Origin: Bryum argenteum
Taxonomy: Eukaryota > Streptophyta > Bryopsida > Bryales > Bryaceae
Reading direction: 5' to 3'
Assembly (NCBI GenBank): GCA_037043015.1
Contig: CM073326.1
Span: 13,338,345-13,402,344, forward strand
Length of the DNA: 64,000 nt
Every line of letters starts with the position of its first letter. Positions within the stretch are counted from its first letter, which is position 1. Below are positions 53,440 to 64,000 of the stretch, one piece after another. The notes beneath the pieces were generated by a model. The model was not told the origin of the DNA and did no database searches. It saw nothing but the letters and a program-made list of their open reading frames with translations. Both the position numbers and the translations under genes were made by a program.

Positions 53440-54365
53440 GATTTTGTTGTTTTTGACTTTCTTCTGGAAAATATTTTGCATGAAGGGTAAAAAACGGAAT
53501 GAGTCTCTAAAATTTTGCATGAGGTGCCAAACTTGATATATATACCCAAACTGTTTGGGATAACAAACTTCAACTTGCCTTTGGCACCATATACACTATG
53601 TGTAATTAGCATTGGCCATAAAAACTTTTGCGTCAACTTTGAATGTTACGATCTCACAAATGGAGATGATCCAACGGTTGAGATTTCAGCAATAGCCCAA
53701 AAACAAGTAAAGTACAAGATCCATCAGTTGAAAGTCTAAAAATTGAGGAAAACCTTGACTCCAACTATCCTCGGAAAACCTCGACTCTAACTATCCTCGG
53801 AGAGTGATATGGTGTTTTGTCGTTTCAAGGAGCCTAAGTTTTTGGGTTAGATTATTTTTGACTAAGATTTCTATAAAGTGTTCCCAATACTACAAGGAGT
53901 GTGTGCAACAAATTGCAAAGTCCAATTCCAAATTTTGAGTTTTTTAACACAAATTTTAGTTTTGACACCCTAGGTGCAGAGAAAGTTTTATTTTTGAGAT
54001 TGTCTTGAATTTTTTTTTTCCCTTAGAAATATGTTCACTATTTAAGTTTCAAAGGGCCCTAAATTAAAAATAAAAACATTACGAATTCTACAAGGACAAC
54101 CACCAAACTTTATAAGAGCAAGCTTCAAAGTTTTGAGTGAAAACTGTTGCACAAACTTTGGATAATATCATCTTGCAAATGATAAACATCCTGTGGCCAA
54201 TTTTTGGACCAACGACTAAAACTTGGTTTTTCATAAGATCTCACAGTTGGAACTCTAAAGATAGGTAACCTTTTTTGCTTCACACTCCCCAAAGTGCACA
54301 GATGTAGAAAATCACACTTTTGAGATTCCAAACCCCAAAAACACATAAGAAAATATAGGAGTTAA
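53440..54365. mobile_element. TTAA-type element, class C, degenerate
   Basis: The stretch 53461-53720 matches 59180-59490 (AAAATATTTT, GTCTCTAAAATTTTGCATGA, TGTTACGATCTCACAAATG), and 53850-54360 matches the interior of 33654-34239. The right end has decayed to ATATAGGAGTTAA (TTAA 54362-54365). The left end is not clear. Confidence 0.55.
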
Positions 54366-54397
54366 ATATTTGTTATAAAAAAAATCTTTTATTCCAA

Positions 54398-54665
54398 TTA
54401 ACCCCTAAAGGTCCTTGATACAAAATTGTTTAAATTATCAAAAAGAACCTTCTTCTACTTCAGGTGCAATGAAACTCAATCTAAGCATTGATTTGAAGAT
54501 CCAACCGTAGGATCTTGAAGTTAACTTGACCCTTTTCTCGAATGTCAAATTTGAACCGTTAATTTTTCTCCAATCTTGAGATTATAATGGTCAAAGTTGG
54601 CTGAATTTTCTCCCTGTGAAAATTCCAAAAAGCGATTTACGCTTTCTTGGACCTTTAGGGGTTAA
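54398..54665. mobile_element. TTAA-type element, class B, 268 bp
   Basis: Left end TTAACCCCTAAAGGTCCTTG, right end TGGACCTTTAGGGGTTAA; TTAA at both borders. It aligns with 58063-58330 along its full length. Non-coding. Confidence 0.92.
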
Positions 54666-55012
54666 CCCCAATGTGGATTTGGACTTCTTCAACTTCCTTG
54701 TTTTTCTATTGTTTTTCTATTTGAGGAGAATCTTGCGATTAAATTATAGTTGGGATATTTGATGGAAGGGATAAAATTGCCACAATGTCACTGTACTATG
54801 CCCACTTCCTGAAGAAATGTTAAAAACATGTGCAATTGAATTGCCACATGTTTGTTACATTGCAAGTTGCTACAATTGAACTTGTTGGAAGGATCCCCGG
54901 GTTTCCATAGGAATATTCCAGTCGCTTATATGCCATTTCTTCATCACTGTTTGAAGGGTTTAGAAAAAATAAAAATACTTTTCAGAATCTACTCATTGAG
55001 ATGCATTCAAAA

Positions 55013-55047
<35 letters not shown>

Positions 55048-55594
55048 ATAGAGTTTCGGAAAAGGTGCAATATAATTTTGAATTTGCTCTTGGGAATCTT
55101 TGGGACTGTTAGGGTTGATGATTCAATTGTTGGAGTGTGCACTTGACTCTGGACTCTTGTGGGTGTATTTGTATGTGTGATGATAACTCCATTTCTCATT
55201 ACTAGGGTCGTTTACTTCCTAAAGTAGAGAAGCGAGATGTGTCTTGATTTTGAAACACTTTTGCAAAAACTGAAACTTTGATTGGATATATATCAAGATT
55301 TGTATGGTTGAATTTGATGGAACTTGGAATTTAGTCTGATTGGATGGCTGTGAACAATCTTAACATTGTTTTTCTCCAAATCAAGTTTAAAAGAAATGTA
55401 TAATGATTTAGGAAGGGTTTTATGAATATCAATGTAGACCGCTCTCATTTAGGGGTTATTCTAAAGTGACATGACATAGTTTTATATTGAGAGGTTAACG
55501 TAGGAGAACCTAAAGGCGGCCACTCCCTCATAAGTGTGCATGCTACATTCTGGCTCTTATGAAAATTTGATCACCTTATGATTACACTTTTAGT
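54666..55594. other. spacer, no gene recognised
   Basis: Contains a T30 run (55016-55045). No gene or element end was seen. Confidence 0.4.
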
Positions 55595-56899
55595 TTAACA
55601 CCTAAATGTGTCAAATGTCAAAAAACGACATTCTAGATGGAAGATAGCAACTTCAAAAAACCATAACTTCTACATCTAGAGTTCGCTTTGGATGAGATTA
55701 CTTGGATTAGGTTCCAAATCACGTCTAATTTATGTAGTCAAAATTACACTTTCATACAAGAAAGTATAAATTAATGGCATGCAATTTAGTGATGGCAGCT
55801 CGTGTTATTGGGTTATCAAACATGGGGCTTGTTTTACCATTGCAAGACACTTATGTGAGATCCAATTTAGTTATTTTACGTATAATCTTAAAATGAAACC
55901 TAATAGCTTTGTAGTTGGAAGCATTATAAAAAAGATGGTCTCAATAAAGCGTAAGTAAAGTTACAAGTAAAAGCCATAGTGGCACCTTGAAGCCATACTG
56001 TGCCACTATAGCTTTACTTGTGGCTTTACTCATACCACATTTCCACAAGTGAAGGTTTTTGATTCGAATTAATCAGGTGTTGGATTTGCAATGATAAAAA
56101 AAATACATGGTTATTGAGAAGCTGTTTTTCCTTCATCCACCATTGGATCTGAATTTTGTTTGTTGGTTTGGACTCTAATATAAGTCTAGTAATAGTGGTA
56201 GAAACCTTAAATCCATCCGAGGTGCAAGGAAGACATACTAAGCATATTAGTGTAAGGAGCCTAGTTTTGGACTCTTTTTTTTGGTAAGTTTTGAGGCAGT
56301 TTTCACCATTGCAAGGCTATTATTTAAGCCAAGAAATTCTTTTTGGTGAATTTTATTTGGGCAGAGGTGTAATTGCGTGGAAGGTATACATCTTTGTAGT
56401 TGGTGATTATTTCATTGCAATAAGTCTATTGGTAGCATTCTCACCTTAAAGTGAAAACGTTGGGATTTTGTGATGTTTTTTGAGTACTAATACATTGCAA
56501 TCTCGCAATCTATGAGGCCTCATGACACAAGATTTGACTCACATAATGTACAATATGTCTACTACAAAATTGTACGGCTCACATGTGAAAAACTTACCTT
56601 TGTTTTCATTAATGTCACTTTTTTTGTGAATGTGTTTTTCTTGCTAGAAATGAGCCAAAACATTCACTAGTAGGAATTCCACTCACACAATATTGAGTGG
56701 AATTACATGTTTGATACGACACAAGAGACTTATGTCTAAAATGACATAGAAATATCTCATTCCAGAGTCCAGACATAATTATGTGTATAATCACATATTT
56801 TTATGTCATTCTAAACAAAATTCTCTTATGTCATATCGAACACGCAATTCCAGTCAACATTTTAGGACACAATTCCTACTAAACCGACTTAGGGGTTAA
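55595..56899 (-). mobile_element. TTAA-type element, class A, reverse orientation, carrying a smaller insertion
   Basis: Borders TTAACACCTAAATGTGTC (55595) and GACTTAGGGGTTAA (to 56899). In between it is class A in reverse: CCATAACTTCTACATC, CCACCATTGGATC, TTCACCATTGCAAGGC and CTCGCAATCTATGAGG appear in mirrored order. It is longer than its relatives, partly because of the inverted-repeat MITE at 56668-56882 and an extra palindromic stretch near 55960-56035. Confidence 0.75.
56668..56882. mobile_element. small MITE inside the class A element
   Basis: Ends TAGTAGGAATT and AATTCCTACTA are inverted, and the interior holds several matching inverted pieces (GTGGAATTACATGTTTGATA and TATCGAACACGCAATTCCAG; ACATAGAAATA and TTTTTATGTCATT). 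It is a palindrome-rich non-coding element; target duplication not resolved. Confidence 0.6.
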
Positions 56900-58062
56900 G
56901 ATTTCTTAAACAATTCAACAAACATACGAATTAAATTACAAACATAGTTATGGGACACAAATGGTAGAAAATTGTTAATTTTTAACATGCTAAAAATAAC
57001 AAACTTTTTTTTTGTTGATAGATGCCTTTTGTACTCAATTAACATAACCTAAATCAATAAGAAAGTAGGTTTGCCAAACTCAAAATCTCCAAATAAATTA
57101 ATCAATTGGCACTTAAATGCAGCTACAACCGTTTAGGGGTCACTCGGCAAATACTAAAAACAATGTCTCACTCTCAAACACCAAAAATGAGACAAGATTT
57201 ACGCGAGCCTCATGACGCTCATGAATGTTAAAGACAATGCATGGCAATTGAGACTAGATTTTTGAGAATTTGGCCGACTTCGCCGAACATTAAAAAACTC
57301 TAAAGCCTTTGCATGACTTAAAAATCCATGCATTATGAATGACTCCATCATCCTCATTGGTTAGTTTTATTCAAACTTTGGATGCGGCAAGTTTTGTCGT
57401 AATTTTCATGTTGATGGTTTTTTTTATTGTCTACAACTTTTGTTCATGGCATCTTCGCTAGCTATTGCATGGCTAGAAATGCGAGAAGTTTTGGACACAT
57501 GGATGGCTCCTCGAATTATGCATCAACACAATAAAGGAACAAACAAGAGTTCGCTTGTACATGTGAAAAGTAAGGGAATTATCATATGAATCGTATTTGG
57601 TGACAAATGTCTATGAGACAAGACAAAATAAATATCTAGCTAGTGAATTAATCTTGAGAATCTCAAAAAACTTGGATCACTACATATGGATGATCACATA
57701 GAAAACATTATGTGAATGCGATGAAAGATGGAACGAGCTACTAGCGTAATAATCGATGTGAATATTATTCGAATTTGAATTCTCACCTCGATTGGGGGTG
57801 CGAATGAGTTGAGTTGGGGGTGACTGTTTTGAGACCTTCTGGAAAATGCGGAAAAAGAAGGGTTGGTATTGCAAGTGGCAAAGTGGGGTCCAAGGTGTCT
57901 TTCTTTTGAACCAAAATCGTCACCTTTTCAAGATAGAGGCATATTTTAATGCTTGGATTTTTTATTTTATTATTATTATTTTTTTAAATATGTGTTTTTT
58001 TGTTTTTTTTAAAATTTTATTTTTATTTTTATTTTTTTAAATTTTTTTTACCAATGGATGTA
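56900..58062. other. spacer, no gene recognised
   Basis: A lone TTAA-element end, CGTTTAGGGG, lies at 57129-57138 without TTAA. T/A-rich low-complexity DNA fills 57957-58050. No supported gene. Confidence 0.4.
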
Positions 58063-58330
58063 TTAACCCTAAAGGTCCCTTATTCAAAATTGCTTAAATT
58101 ACAGAAATTGACCTTTGCTTACTTCAAGCCAAAAAAAAGCTTAATCTAAGTACCAGTTAGAAAATCCAACGGTAGGATCCTGAAGTGAATTTGCTCTTTA
58201 ACTTGTAGGTATAATTTGAACTGTTAATTCTTTTTCATTTGTGAGATTATAATGATCAAAGTTGGTTGATTTCACTCCGTGAGAGAATCCCAAAAAGCCA
58301 TTTTGGCTTTCTTGGATTTTTAGGGGTTAA
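58063..58330. mobile_element. TTAA-type element, class B, 268 bp
   Basis: Left end TTAACCCTAAAGGTCCC, right end TTGGATTTTTAGGGGTTAA; TTAA at both borders. Shares CAAAATTGCTTAAATTA, TTAATCTAAG, CCAACGGTAGGATC and AATCCCAAAAAGCCATTTTG with other class B copies. Confidence 0.9.
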
Positions 58331-58654
58331 TCGATTGAAAGAATTACAACCATGTACCTAAGTAATTGGCGGGGGTTTCAATTTATTTTTTAGAATTTTG
58401 TTCCCGCTTATGGCCTTAGCAAATGGTATGGGAACAACCTCACTATTCAAAATTCACTATGATCTTGTCACTACACAAGAGTTGTTGATTAGTGATATCG
58501 CAAACGATAACACTAAATGTCACATGTAGACATAGTGTTATAACACTAATCTTCAAAGCATAACACTAGGTGTGAGAGCATTCAAACTTTCTTGCAAGTA
58601 AAAGAATTTATTGAAAGTGGTGCAATTGGTAGCTTGAAGAAACAACAAGGATCT

Positions 58655-59590
58655 TTAACCCCTAAAAATCCAGGAAAACCGATTCGGTTTTCTGAGATTT
58701 CGGGCAGCTCATTTTAAGCATTTAAATTGATATTTTTGCCTAAGATTTTTATTGGGTGCTCCTCATACAGTAATGTGTATGTGGTAAAATTTTCAAAGTC
58801 AAATTTTAATTTTATAACCTTCACCTAGAAATTTTAGGTTTCAAGTCCTAAACGGGCAGGTTAAAATTTTTTTTTTAATTTTTTTTTTTTTTTAGAATCA
58901 TGTTCATTAACAAATTACTATTCAAATTCCAAAGTATCCGAAGTCAAAAAGTTTACCAATTTTACAAGGGCAGCCTCCAAAACTTTCAAAAACAATCTTC
59001 ACAATTTCTAGTAATTTTGCAATTTTTTCTTTCAAAAATTGCCAAAATTCGAGATTTTGGATTTTTTCCAAGATTTTTTTTTTCAAAATTCACATTATCA
59101 TAAATGCACCTTCTCACCGTCGAGATTTTTCTCAAACTAAATATATCATACGTGGTGCTTGTTTTACTATATGGTTGTTTTTAGACCTTCTTTCATAAAA
59201 TATTTTACATTAAGGTCAAAAAGTGGAATTGGTCTCTAAAATTTTGCATGAGCATACCCAACTTGATTACCTACATGAAAAAAAATGAGGGAAAAATATT
59301 TGGAATAACAATCATCAAGTTGCCCTTGGCACCATTTAGACAATGCCTCTCACGCAACGGCAAAAAAAAGTGTTGGTCAAACTTTGATTGTTATGATCTC
59401 ACAAATGACAAACATCCAACGGTTGAAATTTTGACCAGTCCTTTGTATACAAGTTAGGTGCAAGATCTTACGGTTCAAAGTCTAAAACCAGAAAAAAAAG
59501 TTTCTCCATTTCCCCATTTCCCAACGAAGGTGAAAAATGGCAGTTTTTGGTTCTGGAGGTCGAGGAAACCCCTGGATTTTTAGGGGTTAA
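58655..59590. mobile_element. TTAA-type element, class C, 936 bp
   Basis: Left end TTAACCCCTAAAAATCCAGG, right end CCTGGATTTTTAGGGGTTAA: a perfect 20-bp inverted pair with TTAA at both borders. The left part matches 33654-34239 and the right part 53440-54365, so this is the fullest class C copy. Non-coding. Confidence 0.93.
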
Positions 59591-60370
59591 TTGCAAAGGT
59601 GTCGTGTAGTGAATATTATCTTAAGAGGGTTGAGAAATACTGTTGCTTACGAAAAGTTGCCCATTACACTAATCTCCATGTAACACTAATCAACAACTCT
59701 TGTTTGGTGGAAATATGGACCCAAGGAAGTAGGTTTTTACAATCTAGTAGATGCCAAAGTGGTGTGTATACCACGGTATACTCAGTACACGACCCTATGT
59801 AAAACACCACATGCATTGTTAATTAAGGAAATGCCACGTGGCGCTCTCGTCAAGTCTCCAAAATTTTGAATTTAAATGTGGGGTCATTACTGATATTGAA
59901 AGTGATGTTCGTGGTGACTAGTAGTAACTATTCTCCAAAAACGTTGAATGCTTGTTTTAATTGTGCTTTTAACAACATAAGTTTATTATATTTAGCACAT
60001 TTTCTTAAATTTTTACTAATCTATAATAAGGGTATAGTATGTTTATTGCATTCAAAAAGAATCATGAGGAAAATAGATAAATATATTCATATATATTATG
60101 ATTTCAGAAGAAGCACAATTTAAAGAGGCATCACTATGAACGTCAATTTTATTGCCATAAGTGACAACAAGCGTCAATTTTTGTGCCATTTTCTACTTGT
60201 GTCCTCAAATGTACACCATAACTTGATGGGTTTAAGGAACACATATGACATCACCTTCCAAAATTCATGACCAAATAAGGAGTACTTAGAAAAAATTGAT
60301 TTCTTTATCATTGCTCTCCCACAAATTTTACACATTCTCCCACGAAAATTCCTTTAGCCACTTCACGAAG

Positions 60371-60467
60371 AATTAGTTGAACTCAACTAGAACTAGTTGA
60401 ACTCAACTAGAACTAGTTGAACTCAATTAGAACTAGTTGAACTCAACTAGAACTAGTTGAACTCAAC
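60371..60467. repeat. 20-bp palindromic tandem repeat, five units
   Basis: The unit AACTAGTTGAACTCAACTAG repeats with a 20-bp period and two single-base variants. Each unit is itself a near-perfect inverted repeat (CTAGTTGA-AC-TCAACTAG). Confidence 0.93.
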
Positions 60468-60726
60468 CTTGCTCGATTCTAAGCATCTTGACTTCTTGGT
60501 TGCTAATGAATCAAGCCTTCTTTGAGAGAATGTGTAACAAGTTTACAACAAATTACGAGAAGTGAACTAAGATCTTGCACAAAAAAGTTTCTGATGTATG
60601 TCCTTGTCCTTGTCCTTGATTCAATTCCTACATTTAATGGTTTGAAGAAACATCACTACATTTGAGAGTTGTTCAACACCTCATACACCTTGTGCTTGCA
60701 CTAGAATCAACATGATATAACTAGTA

Positions 60727-60891
60727 CAGTGGTACCTCGATAAGATCAACCTTGTTAAGATCAACGTATAGTTAAGAACAATGTCCCTGTCCCTTTATAA
60801 TGCAAAGAGGCATTATTTTGTTATGTCAACGCTTGGATAAGATCAACGTTTTTGTTTGTCCGAAAACGTTTATCTAATCCAAGCACCACTG
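60727..60891. mobile_element. 165-bp pogo/Tc1-like MITE
   Basis: The left end CAGTGGTACCTCGATAAGAT and the right end, in reverse complement CAGTGGTGCTTGGATTAGAT, are related inverted repeats; TA flanks both ends (60725-60726, 60892-60893). CAGTGGTACCTCGATAA-type ends with a TA target are typical of pogo/Tigger relatives of Tc1/mariner. A hairpin-forming interior (AATGCAAAGAGGCATT) and no coding capacity make it a MITE. Confidence 0.85.
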
Positions 60892-61355
60892 TATAACTTT
60901 CGTCTTTATAGGATGATATGAACTAATAAAAACGCTCATGATTCATTGCTTATAACCTTTTGTAACATTCTCCAAAGATGAGCCTATCGAGGGATCCAAA
61001 ATACTTTGCTCTCAGAAAATTTACATCGAGCTAAATGATCTCATATAAAGAAGAAGCTCATTGACTCAAAATACGCAAAACCCAAGCATACAGAATCATC
61101 TGATGGAAACTGGAATCTCCTTTGACAAAGCAAAAGCTACAAATACTAAACCTCTCATTGCCTAGCATGAAATCCTGCACATTGTCGCCATTCGAAGTAT
61201 GCCATAGAGCCTCGACTGCAAGAGGAATTCAACTCATCATGCAGAAAATCATCATGTACAGTTGGTAGAGGTAGCCAGAAAAACTGAAAAGGAGCAGGTA
61301 TATAAGGTTCCAAAATGCAGAGAGTGTTGGAGGGGTTTCGACACTCACAATTGTT

Positions 61356-62703
61356 TCATGATTTGGTTTGGTAGTAGACGGTGCCAACCATGAGAGCCAC
61401 TGTGGCTGCTTGGAAGGCAATACGGGTTCGCATGAGCATCTGGGATTTCCTGAAGTCTCCTTGCCGGAACGATGTCAATCCTGCTACTAATACCCCTGCC
61501 GTAGCTACTGCCCCTGCACGACAACACCCCCATCCCAATTTACACCACTTACAGAATCCAAAGATGATAATCTTAGTCCCCCGAAAATTGGATAAAACCA
61601 GAAGCTCATACGAGCAATTAGTTTGAAATTTCTCTGGAATTTCAAGAGTACCGGAAGTTTCATAACGCTCTCATAATGGAAGCTTACTTCAGTGGTAGCC
61701 TAACTAGCGATTAATCAATAAAAGGACGCTAAAGAAGAAGGATGCTAGAGCAGAGGGAGAGAAGGTGGATTATCAAGTTAAAATGTGACTACAACAGAGG
61801 AAAATACTATGTACCTTATGTCAAGAGTGAGCAAGCAACTAAATGAAGAAAAAAAAAATGTTCAACAATAATGCAACTAATCTCACTTCACAGAATTTCA
61901 CTATGCTAAAATGACTTCTTCTCCAATATAACAGAATTGAGGTGTAATTCAAATATTAGATTGTACTGTCTGCAGATTAGCAACCATCTCATGCAGCAAC
62001 AGTTCGATGCTTGATGTGAAGCGATCAAGAAAAACTGATAATAACGCATACGCGGAATCAAAGGAACTGGATCATAGCTGTGAACTATGTAAAGATCAAG
62101 GGACTTCATAAATCACAAGATTAGGAAGGAGGATTCCCAAATTGCTGTTTCTAAATACTGTAACCAACCAATTCGACAATATAATTTGGATGCAGCATTG
62201 GAGAATCTGTAGCTATTAGTCAGAGTCCTTGTGAGAGAATAAAAACGAAGTGCATTGGCAATGACTAACCATGTCCGATCCATTGATGTGAACGACATAC
62301 GACACACGGAGCTGGAGCTACTTCAAAATCTTTAAAAACACACATGAGTTGCTGCATGTGCCGTATGTATACATCGTCTATCATAAGATCTTGCTGAGGG
62401 CAGAGCGTTAACAAGTTAGAAAGATCGGAAGAGGTTGAGAACATTCATCTTTGCTGTTTCTAAAGACTATTATCAAGAAATTCGAAATCGTAATTTAGAT
62501 GCAGCAATGAAGTATGGAAATCAAGAACGTTGTTCGTACGTTTGCCGCCAATTCTTACAGGAGTTCGAATGAAGTGGCATTAGTGACTAACCACAGAGGA
62601 CGAGAGGATTGCGCCACTCCTTCTTGGAGTTGCCGAACAAATCCTCCTCATCGCCATGATCCCTGATGTATTCCTCTTGTCTTTGCCGCGTCGACGACGC
62701 CAT
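61356..62703 (-). CDS. HIG1-domain protein (RCF1/HIGD family), 2 exons
   Basis: Exons: 62703-62592 and 61513-61356; 270 nt, 89 aa, in frame across a 1078-bp intron. HIG1 proteins sit in the mitochondrial inner membrane and support cytochrome c oxidase and respiratory supercomplex assembly. A hydrophilic N-terminus ends in KKEWRNPLV, the usual lead-in (NPL.P.G). Two membrane segments follow, about residues 39-53 (AVATAGVLVAGLTSF) and 70-86 (AFQAATVALMVGTVYY). Between them QMLMRTRIAFQ (62-72) is an exact fit to the QX3RXRX3Q family motif. The length is normal for the small plant members. Start: MASSTRQRQEEY, first ATG in frame. The intron contains a duplicated segment that includes a copy of the donor-site region. 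Confidence 0.92.
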
Positions 62704-63039
62704 GAGCAACCAATCAATCAATCAATCCCTCACTCTAACCGAAAAGAGAGATACCTGTGCCTCCGATCTCAATTGGAAGAATCCAAAACGATTGTGGAGG
62801 GAACGAAGGATTCAGCTGTTGGAATCGGTGCAAGCAGCAAGCAAGCAACCTGGAGGGAGACATGTGGAACTTCAATCAGGAAAGAAGAGGCACCGTCGGC
62901 GTGGATGAACAGAAACTTTCGTCCTACTGAGCAATGAACGACGGAACAGGGTTTTTCAATCGGTCCAGAATCAGTTCATTTAGACATGGCTGGTTTTCAT
63001 TGTGGGTTCAATCATTTTGTGATGATTGTTGCAAGGACA
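62704..63039. promoter_or_regulatory. upstream region of the HIG1 gene
   Basis: Holds the HIG1 5' leader and promoter. CAAT repeats (62711-62727, complement ATTG in the sense direction) lie next to the start codon. A + strand open frame across 62656-62937 overlaps the HIG1 exon in antisense and is not supported. Confidence 0.4.
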
Positions 63040-63282
63040 TTAACCCTTAAACGTCATATGCTGTCCTGATACCACACCCAAAATCTCTTTTAAAACTCCA
63101 CTTTTAGCATTATTCTATTTTTAATTTGCGTGAGCTCTATTCTAAGAAAGTATAGATCTCTTTAAGGTGCTCAGTTTGGAATTTTAAAAATTCCATTTGG
63201 TATAATGGAGTGTAAGTTATGAGCAAGATTCTCTCAAAAAAAAACCCAACCCCTCGGGCTGGGTCTGACGTTTAAGGGTTAA
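63040..63282. mobile_element. TTAA-type element, 243 bp
   Basis: Left end TTAACCCTTAAACGTCA, right end TGACGTTTAAGGGTTAA, perfect inverted repeats with TTAA at both borders. AACCCCTCGGGCTGGG lies just inside the right end. The 80-bp copy at 20525 has the same ends and hairpin motif. It sits between the HIG1 and GH17 genes. Confidence 0.92.
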
Positions 63283-63489
63283 GAAGGGCTTGTTTCATGT
63301 ACATGCTTGAAAATGATCCATCATCTGACGAATTTTCACGAACCATTTTATTGCATTATCACAAATGCTGGAAGAATGTGCAAAAGTGTACATAGGTAAC
63401 AGGGCGCTGAACAAGCTCCCTACAAAAATTGATGAATGAATCTATGAATGAGGGGTGTTCTATCAAATGCAAAAGAAGACTCTGACTGC

Positions 63490-64000
63490 TCAATTACAAA
63501 AATGGAACAAAGCTACGAAAATTGCTGCCGCGGCCGAAAGACCACCGACCGCAGCCCTGCTCGTCGCCGAGTTTTCCTGCAAACCTGGCGATGGTCCAGC
63601 CGCTGATGGCCCAACAGCCGCACCAACAGTTCCCCGAACTGGAGCAACACCCCGAGCCGGAACAGACGATGCAGGTACCGGAGCAGGCAAAGCAGGAGCT
63701 GGAGCAAGTGCTGTAGAGGGCGCAGGAGCTTCAGTGGTGATGCTCTGCTCAGTCCAAGCAAGCTCATAAACTTTGCTCCCATTAGGATACAGCACACCCC
63801 AGTTCTGTTCCGCGACACCACCCGGCTTCAAGTTCTCATTGAAAAGCGCAAACACAAACGTCGGAAGAAACACACCCGGCCGTCTCGGGGTGCCCTTCCG
63901 TCCGAGCACATACTTAATCAAGTTCGTATTGTAAGTCTTGGCATTCACAGTCGGATCCGAAGTCTCATTGCTCCCTGCAGCTCCCACAGTCGGCCACCCA
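63490..64000 (-). CDS. GH17 glucan endo-1,3-beta-glucosidase, C-terminal part, GPI-anchored (partial)
   Basis: GH17 enzymes cut beta-1,3-glucan (callose) in the cell wall, for example at plasmodesmata. The frame is open from the window end: GWP at 63991-63999, then TYNTNLIKYVLGRKGTPRRPG, FVFALFNENLKPG, AEQNWGVLYPNGSKVYEL, which are the last beta/alpha units of the GH17 barrel. The nucleophile Glu of the usual SETGWP motif lies just outside the window. After the catalytic domain comes an Ala/Pro-rich, arabinogalactan-like linker (about 75 residues) and a hydrophobic tail (GGLSAAAAIFVALFHF) after a small-residue site, as in GPI-anchor signals. No X8/CBM43 domain is present. Stop at 63490-63492. 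Confidence 0.92.
   Translation of the reverse strand, partial: GWPTVGAAGSNETSDPTVNAKTYNTNLIKYVLGRKGTPRRPGVFLPTFVFALFNENLKPGGVAEQNWGVLYPNGSKVYELAWTEQSITTEAPAPSTALAPAPALPAPVPASSVPARGVAPVRGTVGAAVGPSAAGPSPGLQENSATSRAAVGGLSAAAAIFVALFHFCN

Noticed and set aside
63455..63769. 104-codon Ala/Gly/Pro-rich + strand frame
   Set aside because: It is the antisense shadow of the GH17 linker and tail, which match the family on the minus strand.

Overview
This is nuclear DNA of a land plant. Every recognisable gene is intron-rich with GT-AG splice sites (and one GC-AG), and the protein set is plant-type: the endocytic subunit TPLATE, a HECATE/INDEHISCENT-type bHLH factor, a chloroplast-targeted carotenoid-isomerase-like oxidoreductase, a WW-domain DEAD-box helicase of the DRH1/RH14 type, and a GPI-anchored GH17 beta-1,3-glucanase. 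TTTAGGG-type telo-boxes lie in two promoters. Compact genes and AT-rich, MITE-laden spacers would fit a bryophyte or other non-seed plant, but this is inference and the species cannot be fixed from the window.

Layout. About 1-30 kb is gene-rich: the last exon of a possible XRCC4-like gene (+), UTP25 (-, 23 exons), a carotenoid isomerase-like gene (+, 6 exons) divergent from UTP25 across a telo-box region, a DEAD-box/WW RNA helicase (-, 7 exons) convergent with it, TPLATE (+, 11 exons) and a bHLH gene (-, 3 exons) convergent with TPLATE. A 1.3-kb Tc1-like transposon with intact ends and a frameshifted transposase lies upstream of TPLATE. I rebuilt the exon chains by hand from splice sites, codon phase and family similarity; each chain is in frame from ATG to stop.

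About 30-61 kb has no gene I can support. It is an archipelago of non-autonomous DNA transposons. The dominant type is flanked by TTAA and has inverted ends beginning CCC(C)TAAA or CCCTTAAACG, in several size classes (about 80, 243, 267, 426, 590-940 and 950-1300 bp); one copy is nested in another at a TTAA. The combination of TTAA target and CCC-initial ends resembles piggyBac elements, which are not a standard plant superfamily. The same stretch holds a CACTA-type element with a perfect 3-bp target duplication, a small TA-flanked pogo/Tc1-like MITE, other inverted-repeat elements, tandem palindromes and long homopolymer and (AT)n tracts.

About 61-64 kb returns to genes: a two-exon HIG1-domain mitochondrial protein (-) and the 3' part of a GH17 glucanase gene (-) running off the window end.

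The genes are ordinary housekeeping and developmental genes with no shared pathway: ribosome biogenesis (UTP25), RNA metabolism (helicase), plastid metabolism (isomerase-like), endocytosis (TPLATE), transcription (bHLH), respiration (HIG1) and cell-wall callose turnover (GH17). The most unusual content is the TTAA-element family.
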